From: Mesorhabditis belari
Lineage: Eukaryota > Nematoda > Chromadorea > Rhabditida > Rhabditidae
DNA: 64,000 nt
Direction of reading: 5' to 3'
NCBI GenBank assembly: GCA_958450365.1
Contig: CAUEEP010000740.1
Span: forward strand, 4,129,001-4,193,000
A program made the translations under genes and the position numbers. The stretch's first letter is position 1, and every line of letters starts with the position of its first letter. Below, one piece after another: positions 34,870-45,200 of this stretch. The notes beneath the pieces are model-generated. The model was not told the origin of the DNA. It ran no database searches and saw nothing but the letters and a program-made list of their open reading frames with translations.

Positions 34870-35931
34870 CATATGAGATGAAAGAATAAGCCTCAACCTC
34901 GATCCACACCGAATAATGGACCGGCATGGAGAAGACCGTTTATTGGAGTTGTTGAAGATGGAGAGAAGAGATGAAATAAAGGAAAAGAATAGAAGGAGAA
35001 GAAGGATTTTCAACAAGGAGAACACGAGGAAGAAGAAGATGTTGAGGATGTGAGTTTAGGGAGATAGTGATTGGGAAGCCAGGAGACTTTGGTCAAAGTT
35101 TATCGGTTAAAGTCTGAAGATTGGGTACTTGTCGGTTCAACATCTACAGAGAATCCTACAGACTCATCTCGGTAAAGCAAGAAGTTGACAAACTTTGAGG
35201 GGTGATTATGCTCAGTGAAGTAGAGTGGTCGCCTGAAGTGATCAGTCGATCTAGTGGAACGAAAATCGTTCAACCGAGGAAGACTCGGATGGGGATGCTT
35301 GACCGAGTTGAGTCTCTGTGAATGTCTAACCGACAAGTACCGAAGGTTGTTTATCGACTAAGTTTAAAGTCTGTTAGATTATTTGTGATTTTTATTGATT
35401 ACATAAGTAAGGCGATTTTTAGAAAGCTCTTGGACAAGATTTTATTTAAAAATCTCTACTACAGATCAGATTTTATCTAAGAATCTACAGATTTTATTTT
35501 AAAATCTCTAAAATCTACTTTATTATTGAGCTACCGTCAATACTGTAATAATACCCCACCCCCATAATGACGGTGCGGAGCGTTGCGTAGTCTAGCTTTG
35601 AACGAGTTTCTCGACACTGGTTTATGCTACAATGGCGCTTAGGTATCAAAAATAGCCCTGAATTTCAGCTATTTTTTGATACCTAAGCGCACACTGTAGC
35701 ATAAACCAGTGTCGAAAAAATTTTGTTCAAAAGCTAGACTACTCAACACCCGCACCGTCATAATGGGGTTAAATACTATTACAATATTGACGGTTAGAAA
35801 TTTAGTGAGGCATTTTCATCATCTAACCTCAAAAATGATTTTAGACTGAATGATTGATCATCAAAAATGATTTTAGATTGAAGAAGAGTCTGAATATGAA
35901 GAGGAAGAGGAAGAGGAAGAAGAGGATGAAT
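34870..35931 (+). CDS. Weak coding-like region with acidic tail
   Basis: Three plus-strand pieces look protein-like. About 34883-35057 gives a charged helix-like frame (MDRHGEDRLLELLKMERRDE, then a run of arginines). At 35230-35320 the frame reads SPEVISRSSGTKIVQPRKTR. The segment 35877-35931 follows a TTTTAG acceptor and encodes an acidic tail of almost only Glu ending in TGA. The pieces could not be joined in one frame, and the MITE at 35534-35797 lies between them. Identity unknown. Confidence 0.25.
35534..35797. mobile_element. Palindromic MITE, copy 2 of the ACCGTMAATACTGTAAT family
   Basis: A near-complete foldback: ACCGTCAATACTGTAATAAT pairs with TACTATTACAATATTGACGG, and CACTGGTTTATGCTACAATG with CACTGTAGCATAAACCAGTG. 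The sequence is shared with 16437-16722. Confidence 0.75.
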
Positions 35932-36544
35932 GAATGAATGACAAAAAAAAAAAGATTTTTATTATCATCTATGAATTTCTCTCAGTGAGAATATTATTTC
36001 TATTCTTTATAAAAGTGAAAATAGCCTCAATTCTTGAGAGATCCATCAATAATTTGATTATTTCTTCTTTCCCCAGAAAGAAAATATGAAAAGAAAAACT
36101 AAAACTTTACATATTTGTTTAAAGGATTTTCGGATTTTCGGTAAATTTCGATTTACTTTTCTTTTTTTTTTTTTTAGAGACATTTTGGGGGAATTCGAAA
36201 AGAAAATCCGATTCATTTTTTGGGAAAGAAATTGGAGTTCCATTTTGGTTTCGACTAAAAGAAATCGGTGTTCTGAGGGTTTTAAAAAAAAAAAAAAAAT
36301 TTTTATAAGATAAGAAGAAAATTGTAATGTTTTTCAATGTTCAATTTAATTAGATTTCATCTTTTCTTTTTAGTCTGTGAAGATTTGAAGATTACGAAAC
36401 ACACTTTTCTAAACACACCTTTCTAAGCACACCTTCCCTAGTGCACTCATTACTGGATTTTTTTTCTTAAAACTTAGTACATTAGTGTGTGGATTTAAAA
36501 GTTTCCGAGGAAAAAAGGTTTCCTGTGCACTTTATGCTTGCATT

Positions 36545-37060
36545 GTAATTGTAAAATTGTAAAGAAATCCCATTCTAGTGGACTGAAGCTTGTTTCCTTC
36601 TTCTTCTTTTGGTGGGTGATGATGAGATTCAAGAATTGAACGCTAAAGAAGAAGTGTTTACAAGCTTTTTAAGCATAAAATCCACTAGAACGATTCTAGA
36701 ATTTGCCAAAAAGCGAGAAGAAATATGATTTCTTTATTTTTTATAACAAAAATTCCCCCATTTATTTCATCAATTTCAAGCAGCCAGATGCGACCTAAAA
36801 TCCTTTGTGCTTGGAAAATTGTAAAGAAATCCCATTCTAGTGGACTGAAGCTTGTTTTCTTCTTCTTCTTTTGGTAGTGATGATAGGATTCAAGAATTCA
36901 GTGCTAGAGAAGAAGTGTTTACAACCTTTTTTGAAGCACAAAATCCACTGAAAACGATTCTAGAATTTGCCAAAAAACGAGAAGAAATATGATTTTCTTA
37001 TTTTTTATAATAAAAATTTTCCATTTATCATCAATTTCAAGCAGCCAGATGCGACCTAAA
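36545..37060. repeat. Tandem duplication of about 260 bp
   Basis: 36545-36800 and 36818-37060 share TTGTAAAGAAATCCCATTCT, GAAGAAGTGTTTACAA and TCAAGCAGCCAGATGCGACC in the same order. No open frame is conserved. Confidence 0.8.
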
Positions 37061-37452
37061 ATCCAATAATAAATCCAGAATCCAGAATCCAGAATAAATC
37101 CAATAAAAGACGCTTTTAGAGGGTTTCTTTCAATTCTTCAAACCACAAAAACACTCATTTTTGAGGGGTTTTTTTTTAAACTTTTCATTTAACTTTTGAA
37201 CTTCTTTATTTCTTCACTTCTTCACTTTTTCATTTCCACTTTTTCCAATTCTATCACCCCCGGTCACAAACAAAAAAAAAGTCACTTAATTTCCTCACTT
37301 CTTTCTCCATTTTTCTCATTTCATTTCATTTCGTTTCATTTTTATTTTTTTATTTTCTCTTTGTGAATCTCGTGTGTACAGCAGACAATAAACATAGAAA
37401 TAAAAGCAAAAACAAACCCAGATAAGCTTATTCATTTATTCTATTTTTTTTA

Positions 37453-40400
37453 TTATGGAAACCATTTCTTCAGACACCTTGTCACTTCTTGACTCATAAA
37501 GACGATTTTTCGATCGAAAAGTTTTGACTCATTTGGGCAATCTGAAACAGAAACATTGAGATTCGAGTTGAGATTATAGAGAATGCTAGAGATTAGGAAG
37601 AATTTATATTTGTAAGACAAGCTAATAGCTAAATAGCATACGGATTAGCAGCTGATAGAGAAGAGCTGAAAGATCAGCTACTGTAATTTTGGGATTTTGA
37701 TTGGGATTTTTGGTATCTTTCACTCTTGGAAGAAGAAGAAGAAAGAAGAAGATAGAAGAAAAGAAGAAAGAAGAAGATAGAAGAAGAAGAAAGAAGTAAG
37801 AGGGAAAAGAAGAAAAAGAAGGAAGAAGAAGAAGAAGAAAAGAAGAAGAAGATAGAAGAAGAAGAAAGAAGTAAGAGGAAGAAGAAGAAGAAGAAAGAAG
37901 AAGATAGAAGAAAGAAGAAGAAAAGAAGAAAAAGAAAGGAAGAAGAAGAAAGAAGTAAGAGGAAGAAGAAGTAAGAAGAAGAAGAAGAAGCAAAGAAGAA
38001 GAAAAAAAGAAGAAAGAGAAGAAAGAAGAAAGAAGAAAAAGAAAGGAGAAGAAAGAAATGTAGAAATAAAGAACAATGAAAAATTAGGGAAAGAATTCCT
38101 CACGATTTGTCGACTTCAAGAGCTCATTTTTCGCCTCGGCCATCCAACCGATCATCATCAAAATAAAAACCGCATAAGTACGCTCGAATTGCTCGATTAA
38201 CTAAAAAGATAAAGGTTTAGTAATGGAATTGACATTTTGAAGCTTTCTTTAGTTTTTTTCCCAAATCCAAAGTAGTCTTTGCTTTTAAGTTCTATCCTTT
38301 TCTTTGAACAAACCTTGATCGCAACTCTGCCATAACATCTCTTCCTTTGTCAAGCTCTCACTCAAAATATCCCAAAAATATCGCAAATAAATCACATACC
38401 TGAATTTAAAAGTTTTCAGAGAAAAGAAAAAGATAATCACATTTTCAAATAGTTGTCCGGATTCGTTCCACTGAATATCAAAAACATGAGATCCTCGCAG
38501 GGGCTGCCGATGTGTTGCAACTGGAATCAAAGAGTCATTCAGTTCTTAAAACTTGTAGAACCATCGTCAATGAATGAAATCCTCTTCCTCATCAGCATTT
38601 CCCCTTACCTGCCAATCGATCACTGCCACCAGTTCAGCTTTACCCGTTTCTTTACAAATTCGATGCATAAGATTTGGTGCCCACATGTCCCCGTGACAGA
38701 ATACCAATTTTCGAGCTGAAAATTGTAAAAAATAGAATTGTTTATATGTGTTTTTGTGTTGTGCTTCACTGAAAAATATTTGATTGAGCAGTTAATATCA
38801 AAAGTTAATATCAAAGTTAGTTTCAAAGTTAATTTCAAGGTTAATATCAAAGTTAATTTCAAAAGTTAATATCAAAGTAAATCTCAAAGTTAATTTCAAA
38901 GTTGATATCAAAAAGGTAATTTCAAAAGTTAATTTCAAAAAGTTAATATCAAAGTTATTATCAAAGTAAATCTCAAAGTAAATCTCAAAGTTAATATCAA
39001 AAAGTTAATTTCAAAGGTAATTTCAAAAGGTAATTTCAAAAAGGTAATCTCAAAGTTAATATCAAAGTTAATATCAAAAAGTAAATTTCAAAGTAAATCT
39101 CAAAGTTAATATCAAAGGTAATTTCAAAAAGGTAATTTCAAAGTTAATATCAAAGTTAATATCAAAAGCAGTTAATATCTGATAAAGTTCAGTCATTTTT
39201 ATTTGATTTATCATCTAGAAATGAAAGAGAAAATTTGTCATTTGCAAATTCAGCAAATTTGACACTAGAGCTCAAAAATTTAAGCCCAATGATCTTTTTA
39301 TTTTGAAGTTTTCATGTCTAAGGATCAATAGTAAATATTGGAAATTTCGTTTTAGAATTTGATTTCACAAAAATCAATTTGTTTCAAGTTACTTTATTGA
39401 GAAAAACGTTGAACCGACTTGTTGAATGGGATCTTTCTTTGAACTTCTCATAGCTCCCAAATAATTCTTCTGTCTTTGTCAACATATAATCGACATTTCT
39501 CTCCTCTTCCGGATACTTTTCACCAAAATTTTTTAATCGTTTTTCCATTGTCTAAAATATGAATTGATGGTTGATCGGTTTTTAAATAAAAAAAAAACGA
39601 AACCTCCAATTGACAGAGATCCTCAAGAATTGCGTTATAGCCATGGGAGTTCCATTTTTGCGCTAATTCCGGTTTTTTCAATGCTGAAAGTCGGCTACTT
39701 TCAGAGGAATTCGAATTTGAAAAAATTTGATAAAATTCGATTGAAATACAGTCGAAAAACGTTTGTGAACTATAGAAAAAAGGTTTCTGAAAAACTGCTC
39801 ACTATCGAGGCATGATCTAGCACTAAATCAACTCACAGGGATCCTCAAAAAAGAGCCGATTACTATCGAGGTCGGTTCACTAACGAAATTCGACCGTAAT
39901 GTAATTACATTTGACCGCAAGTGAGGCAATGATTCGTAGCGCTTCGCGTATCACATCATCATTCAAATCTTGCCATGGCATTCGTGTGATTGTCCCGCTC
40001 ACATACTCAATCGCTATGTAACCTAGGAAATTGAATTGAAATTGGATTGAAATTGAATTCTGATTATTTTCTATTGCTTTTTAAAGCTCAATAATTCTAT
40101 TAACGGCCCCTCGCTACAGTAAATCGAACTTTGAAAGCTTAAAAAATGATTTTCTATTGGGTTGGTGAATTGAAAACTGCGGGCTATTGTCATATGTGAC
40201 AGTTTGAGCACTTTCTTCAAAAGAAACCCATTTTGATGTCAATGGAAAAGTGGTAGAGAATCAAAAATGAAGCTTATATCCAAATTTTCAGAACGATTCA
40301 AAACTGGTTTTCAAGAAATGCCAAATTTACGAATTTTCACAAAACTTGCATTTTAAGCGAAACTACTAAGTGTATCTTTTTGGAAATTTGGCTATAAGCC

Positions 40401-41568
40401 TCATTTTTGATTCTCTACAACTTTTCTATTGACACCAAAATGGGTTTCTTTTGAAGAAAGTGCTCAAACTGGGAAATTCCTCCATTTTTGAGTCTCACAC
40501 TTGTCTCACACACAAACCAAAATCCTACCCCAAAATCCTCAAAGATCGTTCTCCTCCACGACAACGCCCTCATGTTACAAAACTGACTCGCTCTAAAATA
40601 AACAGCCTTGGTTGGGAAATTTTGGCACATCCTCATACAGTCCGGACCTTGCCCCTTCTGATTACTATTTATTCCGGACCATGAGTAATGCGCTTGCGGG
40701 AGAACACTTCGACTCGGAAGAAGCAGTCAAAAATTGGCTCGAGAAGTTTTTCGATTCAAAACCAAAATCCTACCACGAAAGAGGAATCCGCAAATTGCCT
40801 GTAAAATGGGCAGAAGTCGTCAATAATAATGGAAATTATTTCGAATGAATTTATGGTTTTATGTTGAATAAATTTTAGTTCAAAGTCCCGCAGTTTTCAA
40901 TTCACGAACCCAATAATTACATTTACTTGAACTTTACTTCAAAATCATAACTTATTACCAGTTCCCGTCCCGTAATGTCGACCACAATAAAATTTTGGCT
41001 TTTGAATATGCCCAAAAATGGCTATATCCTCTTCTTTTGTAGCTGCATAAATGTTCAACTCGTTGTCATTCATCTGGAAAACAAAAAGCAAGATCTTTTA
41101 AAGTTCTTTCTCGCAAGATCTTTCAAAGATCTTTCTCTCAAAATCTTTTAAGGATCTTTCTCTCAAGATCTTTCAAAGATTCAAATTCGATCCAAGATTA
41201 CGGTAGTGTATTTTAAATAAAGATAAAGAAAATTCGAGAGATTTAATTTAACCTCAATCTGACCTCAGCCGTCAAATCGTTGCCAACCGTTGTACCCGAG
41301 TTCTCGATTATGCAAATCTTGATGACAGCTCTTGGCGGCATTTTCTCGGTCGAATCGTTCACCCAATCGAAATCGATAAGAGCGATTTTTGAGAGAAAAC
41401 CCTGAATTTCCAATGATCTTCTTCTTCGAAATCGCGCTCGCTTCTGACCTCTCCTTCCCCAATCGCTTTGCATTGTCGATTTGGGCCGAGTGTTGCCTGA
41501 GAAGAGAAAGCTTTCCGGAAATCTTCCTCCAAAATCTCCCATGTGATTGTCGAGTTCAAAATTGACAT
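37453..41568 (-). CDS. CHK kinase-like protein B (DUF1679/EcKinase-like family)
   Basis: Eleven minus-strand exons: 41568-41449, 41401-41264, 41073-40959, 40022-39909, 39683-39604, 39551-39419, 38715-38609, 38520-38441, 38399-38314, 38200-38104, 37541-37453. They give about 385 residues, normal for the family. It starts MSILNSTITWEILEEDFRKA. The catalytic CHGDMWAPNL has its HGD at about 241-243, and VIDWQ ends near residue 269. A HIGSPCEDL segment follows, as in relatives, and the end is RCLKKWFP. Family knowledge: eukaryotic choline-kinase-like fold proteins related to ecdysteroid 22-kinases; substrates in nematodes are mostly unknown. Exon 9 is one base longer than in its neighbours (86 vs 85), so splicing at its only GT shifts the frame into exon 10. 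A mariner remnant sits in intron 3 and a GAA-rich tract in intron 10. It faces gene A across 662 bp, possibly sharing a promoter. Confidence 0.8.
37725..38065. repeat. GAA/AAG purine-rich tract
   Basis: About 340 nt made almost only of A and G, with a GAAGAAAGAAG pattern. It lies in intron 10 of CHK gene B. The minus-strand open frames rich in Leu/Ser/Phe here are a by-product. Confidence 0.9.
38790..39180. repeat. AAAGTTAATATC/AAAGTTAATTTC tandem repeat
   Basis: About 30 imperfect 12-13-bp units in intron 6 of CHK gene B. Confidence 0.85.
40155..40915 (+). mobile_element. Mariner-family element, internally deleted, with transposase C-terminus
   Basis: It is bounded by TATTGGGTTGGTGAATTGAA and TTCAATTCACGAACCCAATA inverted ends with TA at the outer edge. 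The plus-strand frame 40612-40848 encodes the mariner C-terminal region: YSPDLAPSDYYLFRTMSNAL, with the third catalytic Asp in APSD, then RGIRKLPVKWAEVVNNNGNY and a stop. An RPHVTKL remnant of the HDNARPH motif precedes it in another frame. The N-terminus is missing. An inner CCCATTTTGATGTCAATGGA inverted pair lies near the left end. It is inserted in intron 3 of CHK gene B, antisense to it. Confidence 0.88.
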
Positions 41569-42230
41569 AGTTATTGGGCTAAATGAAATTGAAAATTCAA
41601 AAAAATCGATATGAAAGACTCAAAATTTTGTTTTAAAAAGATTTTCAACTGAAGAGCAGCTGAGGAGAATGAGCTGTGGAGAATGAGCTGAGGAGAATGA
41701 GCTTCTTAGAAATCAAAGAACTCGAATCAAAGGACTCGATCAAAGATCAAAGAACTTTGATTTATTAGAAATCAAAGAACGCGCAATCATCAAAGAGAAA
41801 AAAGGACAAAAAAGGAACAAAAATGAAAGTAGACGTGAACTTTTGAATACAAATGACGTTTGTACACAGATAACAGTCGAGGAAAAGAGAGAAAAAAAGA
41901 CTAAAGGACTAAAAAAGGACAAGAGAAAGGTGAGTTTATTGATGGGGAATGGGGGCAACGCCCTTTCTTTATCCACTCATTCAACGATGAGTTTCGAAGT
42001 ATAAATTAATGCTTAATTGTTTTGGTAACTCAAAATTGAGCCACAAATACCAGAGGAATGAATTGAAAGAATCAAATCGGTGTTGATAAGTTCGTAAATT
42101 ATTTTCCGATCAAAAAACTGAATTGAACTGTTTTACGACGAGTTGCCAAGTGCCATTGCTTTTTCAATTTCAATCATCTAACTTTTCTTCGACCATTATA
42201 AAGCTTATTTTTAGAATTTCAGAATTTCAG
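41569..42230. promoter_or_regulatory. Shared upstream region of divergent CHK genes B and A
   Basis: 662 bp separate the start codons of the two divergent genes. The sequence AATTTCAGAATTTCAG directly before the plus-strand ATG at 42231 looks like a trans-splice acceptor for a nematode spliced leader; this is inference. No TATA box or known operator is evident. A short GAGAATGAGCTG direct repeat lies at 41660-41705. Confidence 0.4.
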
Positions 42231-45200
42231 ATGTCCATTCTCACCTCGAAACTCACTTGGACGATTTTGCAAGAAGATCTACAGAAATCTTTGAAAACAA
42301 CGGGAAAATTTGGTCCAAACAAGTCTGCAGTAAAGCTTGGAGAGACAACAGTAAAGATATTTAGATTTAAAGATATTTAGACTTAAAGATATTTAGCTTT
42401 AAAGATCTTTGGCTTTAATGATCTTTAGATTTAAAGATATTTGGCTTTAAAGCTCTTTAGATTTAAAGATATTTAGACTTAGCGGTCTTTAGGTTTAAAG
42501 ATCTTTAGACAAAGATATTTAGCTTTAAAGATATTTAGATTTACAGATCTTTGGCTTTAAAGATCTTTAGATTTAAAGATCTTTAGATTTAATGATCTTT
42601 AGCTTTAAAGATCTTTAGCTTTAACGATTTTTAGCTTTAACGATCTATAGCTTTAACGATTTTTAGCTTTAACGATTTTTAGCTTTAACGATTTTTAGCT
42701 TTAACGATCTATAGCTTTAACGATTTTTAGCTTTAACGATCTATAGCTTTAACGATTTTTAGCTTTAACGATTTTTAGCTTTAACGATCTATAGCTTTAA
42801 ACATCTTTAGATTTAATGATCTTTAGCTTTAAAGATCTTTAGCTTTAAAGATCTTTAGCTCTTTAGCTTTAATGATCTATAGCTCTTTAGCTCTTTAGCT
42901 TTAAAGCTCTTTAGATTTAAAGATATTTAACTATTCAGCTTTCAAAGAATCTTCAGGGTTTTCTGTCGGAAATAGCTTTGATCACTTTTGATTGGATTGA
43001 CAATATGAATGGATTGCCTGAGAAAGCTGTGGTGAAGATGAGCTCGTGTGGCGAGTTCACCGGAGTCTCGAGTAAACTGGAACAAGAGGTTGTTAAGATT
43101 ACGAAGTTTTGGGTAATCGATTTTATAGATATTTTATAGATTTCAATTAATTTATCTATTTAGCTAGGTGACAATGAGTTTGACGCGTATTTTGGTGAAA
43201 ACCCAGCCTCGATTCTTTTCTCGAGTTTCCCGAAAGCGAAATTTTACGCTGGTCGGCGATATACGAATTACGGTTCTTTTACATTCTTTCATTTATTTCT
43301 TATTTCATTTCACAAAACATAAACACAGGTTACATTGCGATTGAGTACTTTGAAGAGAATCGTGGCACAACGAGACGTCTCTTTGATTCAACGCCCGATG
43401 AGATCATCTATCAAGGAGTTGATCTCATCGCTGAGTTGACGATTAAATGTGCTTTTTTCTAGACTTTCTACAATTTATATAAGATTTATAAAGAAATTGT
43501 AGCATTGAAAAATCCATCACTTGTCAAGAAATGGTGTAATACCAGCTACAAGACCGTTCTCGAGGATCATTGCCAGTTACAGGTTGATTTGTTTTTTTTT
43601 GAGAACTATCTAAAATTGCAGCGAATTAAAAAACGTTTATTGAAAATGAGGGAAATGTATCCAAAATGTTTGGAAACAATCGAATATTTGTGGAAAAAAA
43701 CGGATGAGTTAAAAGATTTCGAGAAAACGATGAGGAATCCTGAGATTTGGTGTAAGTTTTTGGGGGAATTCAATGCGATGAAAAACTTTTTTCTTTTCTT
43801 TTTCTTTTCTTTTTCTTCTTCTTCTTCTTAGCCAAAAGATACCCAATTTTACAAAGAATTGAAATGTTATTACAGTTTTGAAATCACTTCTTTTGATTTT
43901 GTCTTATCACAATTTGTGTGAGCTCTATGGTATTAAAAGAATCTGTTAAAATCTGTCAAAATCTCTCAAAATCTCTCAAAATTAGAACCTAAACGATTAG
44001 GAGTATTCAAAGAAAAGAAATTGTTTATCAACTCTAGAAATCGAAAAAGTTTTCAATAAGTTTGTCATTTTTAGAAATTTTGCAATAAAGAAAGTGCAAA
44101 AAAAGCGCCAAAAAAAGCGCCAAAAAAAGTGCAATCAATTTTTTTTCGAAGAGTAATAACTCAAAATCTAAAAAAGTAATTTCAAAACTGTAATAAGATT
44201 TAAATTCTGTAAAAGATTGGCGATTTTTTAACTATAAAAACTTATGATCAAACTCAAATCAAACTATTGGGTTGGTGGAAAAGTCCTTTCCGATTTTTTG
44301 GGAGAGTACCTTAAATTTGTCCAATTTTGACGTTTTATAGCTCATCCTAAAGCTGAATTCAAGACGGATCGACCGGTAAAAACCGTTTTGAGATATCTCT
44401 TTTCTAAAAGTTTTTACAGCTATTTTAGTAAAGGGCAGCAGAGCCCAAAAATGGCAGTTTTCACGTTTCGTTAGTTTTCCGTGCAGAAACCTAGGCTAAA
44501 AACATGTGTTTCGTGATCAGCGTCAAAATAACCCCTAGACACAAATTTTCAGAATCTTAGCAAAAAATTTTTGACAAATATTGTCACCGATGGAAGTCGA
44601 ACCAGCGACCCTCAGATCAATAGCCTTTCCGCCGCTTTTCGCGATTTTCCTTCGTTTTTCCCCTTTTTTTTTGTTTTATCATTTTTTTGATGTTGTTAGA
44701 AGGCTTTTTTTCAGGGCTTTTTTAGAACGAGAAAAACGAAGGAAAATCGCGAAAAGCGGCGGAAAGGCTATTGATCTGAGGGTCGCTGGTTCGGAATCGG
44801 AAAGGACTTTTCCACCAACCCAATAGAAAGCTTTTAGAGAGAATTTCGAAAAGAAAAGAACTTTCACTGAGCTCTGTCTTTCAGGTGATCAACCGATTCT
44901 TTGTCATGGTGATATGTGGACACCAAATATTGTATGTTCAAACGGCGAGAAACCGCGAATCGAAGCAATTCTCGATTGGCAGGTGTGAGGCAGGAAATTC
45001 GTTTTCTAACTTTTCAACTTTTTTGAAAACCCTCAAAAATTTCGACTTTTATCCAATCTAGTTTCTTTAAAATGTAGGGTTTACGCAGAATGATGCAAAG
45101 ATCAAAAAGATACAGAAATTGATTGATTCGATAAATCGATTCAATAGTTGGGTGGCTACTTTGCGCCAAATTTTTTTTTCGGAACTGGGTAAACGGAACT

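Noticed and set aside
37622..38103. Two open frames of over 120 codons made of Leu, Ser and Phe on the minus strand
   Set aside because: They are translations of the GAA-rich tract inside intron 10 of CHK gene B.
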